A stretch of 64,000 nucleotides of DNA from Heloderma charlesbogerti (Eukaryota; Chordata; Lepidosauria; Squamata; Helodermatidae). Below the pieces are notes generated by a model. It was not told the origin of the DNA. It ran no database searches and worked only from the letters and a program-made list of their open reading frames with translations. The stretch lies in the NCBI GenBank assembly GCA_026122225.1, contig JANEZZ010000400.1, forward strand, positions 744,001-808,000. The letters run 5' to 3'. The stretch's first letter is position 1. The number at the start of each line of letters is the position of its first letter. Positions 47,907-58,843 of the stretch are shown in pieces. The position numbers were made by a program, and so were the translations under genes.

Positions 47907-48544
47907 CTATACAGGATTGCAAAAATATGGCCATTCCTCTCCCTCCTCAGCAAAACTTCTGGTTCACTCTCTGGCCATCTTCTGCCTTGACAGCTGCAAT
48001 CTTCTCTCTGATTTCAGCCGTGTCATAATTCAAACCAAGAGACTCTCCTCCTTAAATCCCTGTATCGGCTTCTTATTTGCTTCTGAACTCAGCTTTTTGC
48101 TCCATAGAATGGGACGTGTGCAGATGACTGTCATGGTGAGTGCCATGCATGCTTTCTGCAACCTGGTGAGCACTACTATCACTATGGCAGCATCTCCACC
48201 TGAGATTCTTGCTTTTGGATCTGCTACGGGCATAAGTCAAGACTAATTCCTATTTCTTTGCTTTCAGTGGCACTTAGTTGTGATACACTTTTGTTGATTT
48301 AGCCCAATCTGTGCAGCTGGATTACACATACAGAAAAAGTACAATTTTCATTTAGCAGCATGAAGACTTTCTTTCTGCTACACTAGAATTATCATTACAG
48401 GCACTCTCACAGCACTGCATGAAATTCAGCCATGATGTAAAATAAAACTGTGAGCTAGTTTGGAAGAATGATCAGGGCTATACATGCTCCCTCCTCCCTT
48501 CACCTCTTCCTGCTGCGTGCCAGTTTTGGTGCTTGATTGCTGGT

Positions 48545-48711
48545 CTCTTTAAACCACAATTTCCCATGACATCTTAATCAGGGAACGATGGTTTAACTTC
48601 AGTTTACTAACCAGAATCAAAACAAGGTTTAAGACCTGATCCTTATTAGTAAACTGACATTAAGCGAGTTCCCTGTTTCAGACATAGCAGGGAACTATGG
48701 TTTAAAGGCTC
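48545..48711. mobile_element. ~165-bp fold-back element (CTCTTTAAACCA ends)
   Basis: CTCTTTAAACCACAATTTCC at the left and GGAACTATGGTTTAAAGGCTC at the right are inverted repeats. Inner arms GTTTAACTTCAGTTTACTAA and TTAGTAAACTGACATTAAGC also pair. Confidence 0.7.
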
Positions 48712-49459
48712 CAGATCACAGAATTGAAGGCGAATGAGGGCAGGACCAAAGGAGGAGCCAGTTGCCCCAATGCTCATTTCTAGTTTCCTAAGCCATGTTT
48801 AAGAAGCTGGGAATATTATGTCTGAAAAGGCGCTATAAAAACACAGCTTATTGAAAACAAGCTTCTATCTAAACTAAGCTGACTTTTCTTTCATCAAATA
48901 ACAAAAAATTAGTACTCTTTTTAGAAGCTAATATGCTAGCTAACAGTGGAATAACTCAAAATTTAGGATTTTTTTTTTTTAGCTGTAGATGCTCCACACT
49001 GTGTCAAGAAAGATGGTCAAAAACAGCCCTCTAACAGAACGATGGCCAAACACTACAAAATTAATCAGTTTTAAGATGCAAGAAAGAGAGCCTGTCATCC
49101 CAGTTATAAGCACTTTTGCTTTAGAATCCTGTTGAACAGAACTTCTTTCCTGTTGCACTGTAGAATTGCAAACAATGGCTCCCTAACATAATGGTGCACC
49201 TGTATCAGTATTTCTAAGAATCTGCAATAATCTCCTTTATTAACAGTAATTTGCAGGAAGTTGCTGCTTCCTGCTACATTTTCTGACAGAAAAGGTGTGA
49301 GCAGACTTTACAAGCCCAAGTTGCTATATACGCATTTAAATACATTTTGGAAGCTTTTGACAAAGTAAACCAATGAAAGAAAACATCTCACAAAACAGAA
49401 ACTTAGGACCCTTCATCAGATTTTAAAAGCCAAAAATGCTGTGAGCTGTGGTGACTTAC

Positions 49460-49767
49460 TTCCCAGAGATGCTGAGTGTTTCTGGTTGCTCCTGTTTGTA
49501 CCTTTTCTGGCAGAAGGAGAACTCCCTGGAAAGGCCCAATCCAGGTGCCCTGCTGAATCCTCTGGGCAGCACAGATGCCATAGGCCAAGCCAGGCACAGT
49601 GCTGGTGCACAGGCACACTTCCCGTGGCAGATCCCGAAGCCACTCAGGAATCTCAGGCGGAGGTGCTGCCGCGGCAGCACTACTAGTTCCCACCAGGCGG
49701 CGCAAGGAGTGCAGAGGACCGTGCATGGGGCACTCTCCGTTACGGTTATCTGCACACATGTCACATC
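49460..49767 (-). CDS. PRDM6: Internal coding exon of PRDM6 (start of the PR/SET domain)
   Basis: Seen: on the minus strand a pyrimidine-rich tract ending in CACAG precedes the exon, and GTAAGT follows it directly. The exon is 308 nt: two bases completing a codon begun in the previous exon (phase 1), then 102 open codons ending in phase 0. It reads [18 protein letters not shown], then an alanine/proline run, then the N-terminal half of a PR domain ([30 protein letters not shown]), and ends at NTQHLWE. Known of the family: PRDM6 is a nuclear PR-domain zinc-finger repressor acting in vascular smooth muscle; the rest of the PR domain and four C2H2 fingers lie in later exons. Those exons and the N-terminal exon were not found here, so this is a partial gene. 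PRDM6 was chosen over other PRDM members because of the [10 protein letters not shown] segment and the alanine run, recognised from memory without a search. Confidence 0.9.
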
Positions 49768-49790
49768 CTGTGAAGAAAAGAGAAAGGTTT
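49768..49790 (-). promoter_or_regulatory. Splice acceptor and polypyrimidine tract of the PRDM6 exon
   Basis: Read on the minus strand, the bases before the exon are CTTTCTCTTTTCTTCACAG, a strong polypyrimidine tract ending in CAG. This fixes the exon start at 49767. The ATG in the exon lies ten bases inside it and is an internal methionine, not a start. Confidence 0.85.
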
Positions 49791-50426
49791 AAATTTTTTT
49801 TAAAAAAAATAGCTAGTCGCAGCTAGGCTACTGTCATCAGGTCCCAAGGCAGAAGTATATGGAATCATCCATCAGTTTTTGAATACCGACATAAAAACAT
49901 AAATATACATTTGCTGGGTTCTCATAACTCTCATCCATCTTCAGAAGTAAGTTGCCCTCCAATCAACAGGGCAGGATATATTTCCAAGTAAACCTATTTG
50001 GGACTGGTGAGTGAATCACATTCAAGGGAATACAGGAGGTTTAAAATGAAGCCCAAACACATATATGTTTTCAGATACATTCAGATGTATTCAGATATAT
50101 TCACAGGCTTGTTAAGCTGTGGTTGTATTGGGTTGTTTTAGGGTTCATTTTTAAGTCAATTGGGGTACTTTCTATTCTATTTAGGTGCTTCCAGCGCAAC
50201 TAAACTTGTTCATGGAGACAAAGGCTGCAATCCACCCAGGGCTAGCCCTACCATTAGGCAGAGTGAAGTGGCTGCCACAGACACTGGAGGCTGGGGTGAT
50301 GGCACTGTCCCATTACCAGTGTTGAAGTAAGATTCAGTGGCTTTTGTATGTGGAATGGGGGTGGGTGGGGATCTTGTCCTGTGTTTCAGACAGCAAGGTA
50401 TCTTAAGCCCCCCTTGAATCTACAGT

Positions 50427-50500
50427 GACGTTCCTGGGAATAAGCTTCATTAAGCACAGTAGGACTAATTAATGAGTAAACATGCATAGGATTGCACGGC
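50427..50500. mobile_element. Short palindromic element (GCAATCCTATGC family)
   Basis: TCCTGGGAATAAGCTTCATT, then AGGACTAATTAATGAGTAAAC and ATGCATAGGATTGCACGG. The far left part of the left arm is eroded. Confidence 0.55.
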
Positions 50501-51099
50501 ACATTAGCTTATTCCAGGTAGTCCAGCTCAACTGGTTTGTGGATCAAAGCTTAAGTGATGTGTTTCAATGAACCATTTAAGAACATGCGAGCATGGCAAG
50601 ATTCTCCTGTAATATTGTGTGCTACTCTTGTCTGTTACTGTTTAAAATACTTTGCTCCACCATTGCTTCTATAACTAATATGGATCCTCTCTTCCCCTTT
50701 ATCACTGTCTTTCAGGATGTGTGGCTAAGCTTGTCAATTTCTAGCTGAGCCTTCTACATATGTCTTATATGCATTACATTTATTTAGGTATATTTATTTG
50801 TTTATTTTAGAAACTCTGTTTTTATTTTTATTTTAAAAATACTTTTAGAGGTGAATTGTTAGTTAATATAAGTGTTGATATCTTTCAAATGCATTATTTT
50901 TTACATGTTTTGAATAATGTAAATTATTTTTTACATGTTTTGAAATATTCATATTAGGATTTGTTATGTCCTATTGTTATCTTATGTTTTAACTATCAGC
51001 TGATTAACTGTTGCAGAAATGTTTTGATGTTATTGATACAATGACTATTGTATTCATTAATATGATGTTTGATATGTCATTGTCCTCTTGAAACTGTTG

Positions 51100-51275
51100 T
51101 CACTATCCTCTTGATATGAAACTGCTATCAAACTGTTCTGATATGTTGATGTTTATATTTTGCTATGTGTTTCTATTTTCGTTATTATTTTCTTACGTAA
51201 TTTGTGAATAAAATGCTTTGGGAACAATCTTATAAGGAAAAATGGCATACAAGTTAACTGATGATGACTAACTGA
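51100..51275 (+). mobile_element. Probable LINE 3' UTR fragment
   Basis: TGCTTTGGGAACAATCTTAT, AAGGAAAAATGGCATACAAG and a GATGATGA tail resemble L2/CR1 3' UTRs (GGAAAAGCGGCATATAAAT type). The preceding T-rich sequence may belong to it. Confidence 0.5.
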
Positions 51276-52635
51276 AATTATCATGAAAATAACCTAAATG
51301 TGTAGTAACATTGACAGTGTACTCAAGTACAAAACTCCAAGCTTTCGCTAGTCATGATTCTATTTAGGACTTTTAAACAAATTATTTTCAGATATTTATT
51401 TCTGAAGCAATATTTTGTCCAGTTTCCACAGTAACATAATACATACGTTTATGCAAATTTTGGTGGCAAACTATTTATGAAACTACATTTTTCCCCCTTG
51501 TTATTTCAGTTACCATGTATTGCAGTAAGTATCTATCTAACCTTTACTCATATCAGAAAACGTTGTTGTATACATATGGTAACAAATACATACATTCCTT
51601 ATGTTATATTAAGAAAAACATTAGTAACACCTTAAATGAATAAAGAGAACTTTGGAAGTTTACATTTTGTTCTATGTCATGTTAATGGTTTCCACATTCT
51701 TTACATGCTGTCTGGACTTCCAAGAACACCATTCATGCTCAGAAACAGATTTTGCAAATCAAAAAGAAGTGAACCTCTTTGAATCAATTACAGTCCTTGG
51801 CACATCTTGCACATTATAACACAATTAAAGGTTTCAAACAACTTTGTCCGAGGAATATATTCAAAAAGTAGTGCTTCTTCTTCAATATTTACACAGCAAT
51901 TTGTTTCGTCCTGATAATCCTGTGCATCATACATATCCAGCAGCTAAAAATAAAAATATTCTCCAGTTGGTTGAGGATTTGGTGGTCTAAACCACAAATC
52001 TGGAATAATTAAGCAGCCACAAGTTGAACCACAAGTTACAAACTTTTTGCCTCCTATGTTAGATTAACTTCAGTGTAGTTTAATGTTTCAGTCAGAAGTA
52101 CAAAACATTTCTACCTACTCAACATTTTTATGATTCACATAACTAAAATGTGGCTTCTATTTCTGCTGTTGAGAAGTTATGCCTACATAGTATGGCATCC
52201 AGCTACCATTTGTTTATTTTCAATTTATTTCTCACTGTTCGAAGGCTCAAAATAAATTAAATGCTTAAAAAAAAATTAACTAGATGCACAGTAAATTGGA
52301 TCATACATTTGAAATGATAACATTAAAGATTCCTTTAAAAATGTGCCACAATACAGAAACTCAACATTAAGTACTGGTGGAAACTAGCAGTTAATATCCA
52401 GCTCCTAAACATGTCAGCCAGGATCAAAAAAGATAACTGAGGTGTGCACCCAAGAGTTTTACTTTTTTGTTGAACAGCAGATCTCCATACCATAATGGTA
52501 ATTGCTTTTCTATGTCTCCTCATTTTTAAAAGTAGCTTGCCATGGAACACTGGAAGTTCATGTCTGAGAAACAGGAGTCCAAAGCCCTCTTGGGCACATA
52601 GAACTTGTTGCATAGTTCTTCAGATCCCAACCAGT

Positions 52636-53080
52636 TTGTTGCTGTTGTTCAGTCGTTAAGTCGTGTCCGACTCTTCGTGACCTCATGGAAGGTTCATAGA
52701 ACGCCATAGCACGCCAGGCCTTCCTGTCCTCCACTCTCTTCCGGAGTGTGCCCAAATTCATATTCATTGCATCGGTGATGCTATCTAGCCATCTCATCCT
52801 CTGCCGTCCCCTTCTCCTTTTGCCTTCAATCTTTCCCAGCATCAGGGTCTTTTCCAGTGACTTTTCTCTTCGCATGAGGTGGTCAAAATATTGGAGCTTC
52901 AGCTTCAGTATCTGTCCTTCCAATGAGCAGTCAGGGTTGATTTCCTTTAGGATTGACTGATTTGAACTCCTTGCAGTCCAGAGGACTCGTAAGAGTCTTC
53001 TCCAGCACCACAGTTCGAAAGCATCAATTCTTCGGCGCTCAGCCTTCCTTATAGTCCAGCTCTCGCAGCCATACGTTACT
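52636..53080 (-). mobile_element. 5'-truncated BovB 3' fragment, older subfamily
   Basis: The reverse complement matches the C-terminal region and 3' end of BovB. It begins near the ATGTATGGCTG position and ends GACTTAACGACTGAACAAC. The frame encodes EGQILKLKLQYF, RRENSLEKTLMLG-like and GKRRRGRQRMRWLDSIT segments, then departs from the BovB C-terminus after KAWRAM because of a small insertion (about 52690-52700). It carries GACTTAACGAC where the complete copy has GACTGAACGAC. Confidence 0.88.
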
Positions 53081-53187
53081 GATGTATGTTTTTAATTTTA
53101 ATGTGATTGCAAACGGGTCTGTTGAAGAGGGAACAAGTGATGAGCTCAAGCACCCCCTTCTTCCCTTATATACACAGCTTCAGAGAA

Positions 53188-53410
53188 GACTTCCTGGTTT
53201 ATGAAATTACTATTTCCTGCATGTCATCCAAACTGGGAAACTGTGTCTAAAGCAGCTCCTACAAACTAGGATTACAAACCAGGATTACAAACCAGGATTA
53301 CAAACCAGGATCAAACCTTCGTTTGCAAATTTGGTCTGTAGAGAGCACAAATTGCAGTTGCCTGGTTCAGACATCCTGGGCAAACTGTGATTTAACAAAT
53401 CAGGAAGTCT
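53188..53410. mobile_element. ~220-bp fold-back element (AGACTTCCTG ends) with internal 13-bp tandem repeat
   Basis: AGACTTCCTGGTTTATGAAAT at the left and ATTTAACAAATCAGGAAGTCT at the right are inverted repeats; the terminal ten bases are perfect. The interior contains the tandem repeat at 53268-53317. Confidence 0.65.
53268..53317. repeat. 13-bp tandem repeat, ~4 units
   Basis: The unit AGGATTACAAACC occurs three times exactly (53268, 53281, 53294), followed by a shortened fourth unit, AGGATCAAACC. Confidence 0.9.
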
Positions 53411-53947
53411 CCTCTACAGCCAGGTGCGTGAGAGAAAGTTGGAAGGGGAGGTGGAAAGAAGGAGAACTCAAGCTTGGTTTTGTAATTTGTTGGGCTGGGA
53501 AAATTACACGTGAATCAAGCCATAGAGGTAGAAGACATTTGCCTGTAGTAACAAGGATTATAAATCCTAACCACAACCCAGACACTTCCACAATACCATC
53601 TACACACTGAAATACTTGAAATCAGTTTAATTCTGTTAACTTCAATGGGATTTGAGGTGACTAGACCTAATGTCTAGTTTTTGTACCTAGACATTATTTT
53701 CAATCAAGCTGGCAAGTCCTGTGAATACAAGCAGATATATTTCCTATTGCAGCAGGAAACAACAGAAGCTAATTCTAATCAAACCAGCACTAACTCTGCA
53801 AATATTTCCTTAATGTTTTTGTAAGAGAAGACAGTTTTCTGCAGTTTATTCTTATTCTCACCATAACTCTTCCCTTTCAAATCATATAACTGTACTTTTA
53901 CAGATGTACAATGAAACTAACATTTTTCATCACTGTTCATTCATATA

Positions 53948-54031
53948 GGGATGTATCCAGTGTTAGTCTAACATAAGTCCCTGTCATTTCAGTTGGTCTA
54001 CTCTAAGTAAGACTACCATTGGATACAACCC
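53948..54031. mobile_element. Fold-back element (GGTTGGATCC family), copy 3, short
   Basis: GGGATGTATCCAGTGTTAGTC at the left and GACTACCATTGGATACAACCC at the right; the middle is shortened relative to the other copies. Confidence 0.6.
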
Positions 54032-54332
54032 ATAGATCTACACATTCAAACATGAAATCATATTACATGGGATGTTTGTACAATATTACAATTGTTTATA
54101 TAAACACAATATACATGTATTGTTCTTGTAGAATTAGCTTTGAAAACCCTTATTCAAGTAGGACACAAATATATATCTGTGAAAGCACACTGACTTTAAA
54201 ATGTTCTAAGGTGAATTGCTTCCAAGCAGTATCTTTAGTAGGTAACAGGCCGCAATCCATAAATCAGTTAAATCAGAAACGTTGATCTTAAGCTGTTTAG
54301 TGCAGTTACCTTCTATGGAGCTATACCAGCTT

Positions 54333-54400
54333 AAGGCTGCAAGCCTTAAACTCCTGAACTCAGTGGGACTTGATTTTGAGTAAATATGTATAAGATGGAG
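54333..54400. mobile_element. Decayed short palindromic element
   Basis: AAGGCTGCAAGCCTTAAAC, then CTCAGTGGGACTTGATTTTG, AGTAAATATGTATAAGAT; the inner part is shortened. Confidence 0.5.
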
Positions 54401-55370
54401 CTATACATACTGGATCTTTAGTTGTTTGTGGATTGCCCTATGTGTAATTGCAAGGAGAGGTGTGAAAGACACAGCCTAGATAGGAAGACATTTTAGATAA
54501 GAAAATATCTAAACACAATGTTTGCTACTACTTTTTCAAGGACAGATATAAAGCTAGGAGGGGGTGGGGGAATCTAGCAAGGCTACCCCTGGAAGAAATC
54601 TGGCTTTTAAGAAAGAAAAATTTTATTACAGTACAATGAAATATCACCATATATCCTAGAATGCATTTGATATGCCAATCTTCTTAAGCAAAATCTATGA
54701 TAGGCCCAAACCTTTGTTCATTATATACCATAAACTTATACTGGCTAGTCCCGCAGGCTAAAATTGTAGTTCCCTGGTTGCTCAACAGCAAAAAAAATCT
54801 TCCACTTCCTTATACATTCTTCTTTTAAAATCAGATTTCTTATATTCTAACTTATAAAACAAAACAAAAAAACTCAACCCTTGTTGGAAATTTAGGAAAT
54901 GATCGATCAAGATTTTAGTTACTTCTCAGAGCAGACCAGTGATTCTGGAATAATTCGTTCCCTGCTGACAATCTTTTAGATGTGTAACCTCCTCCCAACT
55001 TCCTGATTATTAATGGGTCTCTTGGAGACACCATGTCTACTGAACAGCTTCAATTAAATAAAGCCAAAGCATCCTTTTTACTCCAGCCAGGCAGCTTTAG
55101 GATCAAACTCCTGTATTCTGCCACAAGATATGTAACATCATTCACTTTTACACACGCACGTGGCTTTTAGAACATCGGATAAAACTGAAGATGTGAAATG
55201 GTTATACAAACTAGGACTAAACAGATTTTTGGAACTCTTTCCTCCTTTCTTGCCAAGGAAATAAAGATCAGCATTACTAATTAGAAAAAGAATTACAGAC
55301 TACATATCAATGAGTGTTTCTGAACCCCTCGAGTAGATTCCACCTGAATAATTAAGAATCCGTGTGGATA

Positions 55371-55425
55371 TTTGTTGTTCAGTCGTTAAGTCATGTCCGA
55401 CTCTTCGTGACCCCATGGACCATAG
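55371..55425 (-). mobile_element. Very short BovB 3'-end fragment
   Basis: About 55 bp matching the extreme 3' end of BovB in reverse (TTGTTGTTCAGTCGTTAAG, then CCGACTCTTCGTGACC and CCATGGACCATAG). It has the same TTAAG variant as the copy at 52.6 kb. It could instead be the tail of a BovB-mobilised Sauria-type SINE, which shares this 3' end. Confidence 0.8.
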
Positions 55426-55900
55426 TATGCATATAAACAAATAACAAAAACTAGTAAAAGTGAACTGCTTGATTATATCAAGGCAAATAGGCTTCCTTCA
55501 TGCATTTCTCCTTATTTAAAGTAAGGGTCTATATTGAGAAAGACTATTTCTGCAGCCAGAATGACTAGCATATACAGATATTAAATTATTATAAATGATT
55601 ATAAATGACTTGTCAATTTATTCCGAATACTAAAATATAAGCAATATTCATAAGGTAACAAACTCAACTTTGTAATTGCTCAATTCTACTATAGTCCAAA
55701 AAGCTTTCCAAGATTATCTGAATCCTTAGTTACCTTTTGAATACATTCTTGCCTTGTTTTTGGAGCAGTTCTAGAACACTTTAGAAATGTTACAGTAATT
55801 TTATTGTGTTCCCTGTGTTTATAACGCTGTCTAAAATATAATGGATATAATACATAAACTGCTTGAGATTTAAAAATCTAAACTCCAATTCTAAATTCAT

Positions 55901-56024
55901 TGGGTTGGATCCAGATGTAGTCATACTTAGATTAATGAAATCAATGGAATTTAACTTAGTAACTTCAGTCCTATTGATGCCAGGGGGGTCTACAGTATGT
56001 ATGACTAAGTCTGTATCCAACCCA
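55901..56024. mobile_element. Fold-back element (GGTTGGATCC family), copy 4
   Basis: TGGGTTGGATCCAGA plus TAGTCATAC at the left, and, reversed, TGGGTTGGATACAGACTTAG at the right: the best-preserved terminal repeats of the family, with about 24 of 26 positions matching by eye. Confidence 0.75.
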
Positions 56025-56429
56025 TTATTTGGAAGTGAATCCACTATACTGGATTATATTGCCACCTAAGTATTTAGGAGTGAATACATAAATTGCATTC
56101 AAATAGATTTAAAATTAGAAGTAAGATGCATTAGTCCCATTCAGCTTAAAAGAACCAGCACCCTTTGGCTTCAGTAGTATTTGCACCATATAATTCAAAG
56201 TATGGATACAAAATCTGCTGGTTTATGAAGTCTACCTCTAAGCAGTATCTTTAGGAACAATACAGCTTTACATCCCAGTTCTAAATACTTGATGCGGAAG
56301 TTTGTTCCACTGAAATCAGTTTAGTTTCTTGATGTAATAAGGGCCTTCACAACTTGCTTTTTCCAATGTGGGTTTTTATTTCCTTGTCAGGAACAAACAT
56401 TTGGTAATGTGTGAATGGTGCAATGGGTC

Positions 56430-56447
56430 TTTTTTTTTTTTTTTTTT
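56430..56447. repeat. T homopolymer
   Basis: About eighteen T residues. No SINE body was recognised beside it. Confidence 0.85.
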
Positions 56448-57643
56448 GCTAGAGCTATACAGGACAGTTTCCTGATCCATATATCAGCTTCCTGATCCAT
56501 TTACCAGAAACTAAGGTGTGCAAATATTACAAAATACATGCTTTTTCAAGATATAGGTTAATCTTCCCCTTTAAAAAGAAAAAGGAAACCCCACTAATTT
56601 CCAAAGGAAATGGAAAAGGGTATGTTAAATTTTTGAGCAGAGAAAGTGCCATAAAGGAACACATAAGCAAACTATCTACTCTCGTATGAAGGATATTCAG
56701 AAGGAGAAAACTATAACATAGTCCATAATTTGCTTAATCACATTTACGAAGAGAAAGAGAGTGTTCAAACTATCCTAGTTCGCAGTTAGATGTAAAGCAA
56801 TACGAAAATATTGAAAACAGATTATTTACATTGAGGTTCTTTATGGTGCATGTGGAAGGACTACTGTGATTTTTATATAAATACTACAGCAAGTCTGGGA
56901 TTTTCAGAAGGGCTGTCAGGAAGGGCAACAAAATAGTCAGTGACATATGACACTGCTTCTTCCCTACATCTTGACCACAGGATTAACTCTGAAACTAGAG
57001 GGAGTCCTTCTGTTTACTTCAGTGGGCTTTTTGATCAGACTCCTAATCAACAAGAGAAAACTGAAGAAAACTGTCACAACATATCAGATATGTTAATAAA
57101 ATAGTGAAGGTTTTCATTTTGACAAAAGCTGTAAATAAAGCAATAAAAGACAGCAAATGCATTTGAATAAAGAAGGAGGTGTAACACATACTAAAAGTCT
57201 AATGCAACTAATCAGAATCTATAACAACTTATAAAGCCATGGGCCACTATATATTTAATTCAAGAGTAATCTCACTAGTGTGACTTGATGTGCCCTAGTA
57301 TATCTAAGATCATTTGGAGTGGTAGAGAGGATTCCAAAAAGTTTAAAGGGAATTCACATTACTCTTCCTTAAATCCCCATGTTGTCAATTGGAGAATGAT
57401 AAAAGAGGAAATCCTAGGGGAATTGTGAACAAAGGTTTCTTACATGATCCGCTTAGGAAGAATAGGTTGTAAACAAAAACCCCAAATATATTAGAGTTGT
57501 CAGTGAATTAGAGGGTTTTAGTCAATTAACTGTCTTTTTTTAACCAATTAATCAATTAATTAACTGGATACAGTAAACATTACACTGTCTCAGTAGAGAT
57601 GATAGCAGTTAATGGGAATAACAATAATGGGAATTTTCTTGAA

Positions 57644-57725
57644 ATTCACTGTAATCCTGAGCATGTTTACTCAGAAGTAAAACCCACTGATCTCAATATT
57701 TTCAAAAAAATTGTGCATAGGATTT
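57644..57725. mobile_element. Short palindromic element, first of an adjacent pair
   Basis: CACTGTAATCCTGAGCATG, TTTACTCAGAAGTAAAACCC, then GTGCATAGGATTTAGGC. A second unit begins a few bases later at 57731. Confidence 0.6.
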
Positions 57726-57730
57726 AGGCC

Positions 57731-57816
57731 TAAGACTGCAATCCTATGCAAATTTATCTGCAAGTCTCATTGAACTTAGTGGAAATTACTTCTGAGTAAA
57801 CATGCATAATTTTGTG
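57731..57816. mobile_element. Short palindromic element, second of an adjacent pair
   Basis: AAGACTGCAATCCTATGC, AAGTCTCATTGAACTTAGTGG, AATTACTTCTGAGTAAACATG, then AATTTTGTGCTG. Confidence 0.6.
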
Positions 57817-58756
57817 CTGAATATAACACGACACATAATTTATTGCTTAGGAAAGCACCCAGACTACTTTGCCAAGAGAAAGAGTTACAGGTGTATTGTA
57901 CCCCTCATCAGCAAGAGCTTACAATAAGAAGTCATCAACACTGAAGAAACCATCCACAGTGCCAGCATTTATTAAAATCTAGAAATCCACATATTATACT
58001 TGCTACTAAAAATGCCAACTCCTCATATCCATTAATAGTTTCATCCATTCAATCCTAAAATATGTATGGCTGTTCTGCATCATCCCAATTTTACAAACAA
58101 TGAATGCCCTATATTATCTATAATTTAACTGTTCAACCATACTCACATACAAATATAGCTATATTTCTGGATGAAATTTCAAAGTGGAAAGTAATGTAAT
58201 AATCTTAATCTAACAATCAGTTTTCAATAGTACATAACCACCATCACCCCAATGAAAACACCTAAGTGCCTATGATATTGCTATACCTACAACTCACTAA
58301 ATCTGAAACACTTTGGCATCTGGGATTATTACACACAAGTTAGCTCAACTGTAGTGACAGCCACGACAGACCATTTTCACACATGACACTAAAAAAAAAC
58401 ACCTTTGAGCTTCTGCCATGCGATTTGTGCTATGTATGAATGTTGTTAATGCTATATGAAAAGTAGAAGGGGTTTAAAAAAAAAAAGTCAAACAGTTAAG
58501 CCAGTACAGAGTTTTTGCATTTGAAACCAAATTAAGGAAATATAATTTTAGTTTCAAGTGTGAGAAACATATTTGTTCCATTTAAGTGTATCTACTAAGG
58601 GAGAGACCCATCTCTTTCATAGGTACAGGGTACGCGGACCTCAAGTGTGAATTGAAATGTATATATTTACTTGTGTATTCGAATTTTTAACTCACACAAA
58701 CTTTAATCACAAGCTAATTAATAGGAAGTTTCATAATAAAAAAGTGAAGGCATCAA

Positions 58757-58843
58757 CAGTCCTATGCATGTTTTCTCAAAAGAAAGTTCCACTAAGTTGA
58801 ATGGTATTTACCCTATGTAAGTGTGTATGGGACTGCAGCCTAA
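58757..58843. mobile_element. Short palindromic element (GCAATCCTATGC family)
   Basis: CAGTCCTATGCATGTTTTC, AAAGTTCCACTAAGTTGAATG, then TATGGGACTGCAGCCTAAG. Confidence 0.6.

Larger units (their letters stand above)
47026..48065 (+). mobile_element. Ancient LINE reverse-transcriptase remnant, split by later insertions
   Basis: 47026-47485 translates in shifting frames to VLILPDLSTAFE (from VLLDLSAAFD) and LPASVLGPLLFSL (from PQGSVLGPLLFSLY). After the CR1 and hAT insertions, 47925-48065 gives SLAIFCLDSCNLLSDFS (from LVISRLDYCNSLLAGL). The order matches an L2/Rex-type RT. The 150-codon open frame at 47794-48246 is chance reading through the hAT element and this remnant. Confidence 0.6.
49791..52635. 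other. PRDM6 upstream intron, mostly unassigned
   Basis: Contains the palindromic unit at 50427-50500 and the LINE end at 51100-51275. A CTAGCCCTACCATTAGGCAG repeat-like patch lies at about 50240-50330. No upstream PRDM6 exon was found. Confidence 0.4.

Noticed and set aside
47794..48246. 150-codon open frame
   Set aside because: It spans the end of a hAT element and an old LINE remnant; no coherent protein.
1..49459. Search for the remaining PR-domain and zinc-finger exons of PRDM6
   Set aside because: No minus-strand match to the WMRYIRCARH, LLVWYNDSY or HTGEKPF motifs was noticed by eye. A protein-to-genome alignment would be decisive.
53268..53317. Telomere-like or centromeric satellite
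   Set aside because: The 13-bp unit is not TTAGGG-like and spans only ~50 bp.
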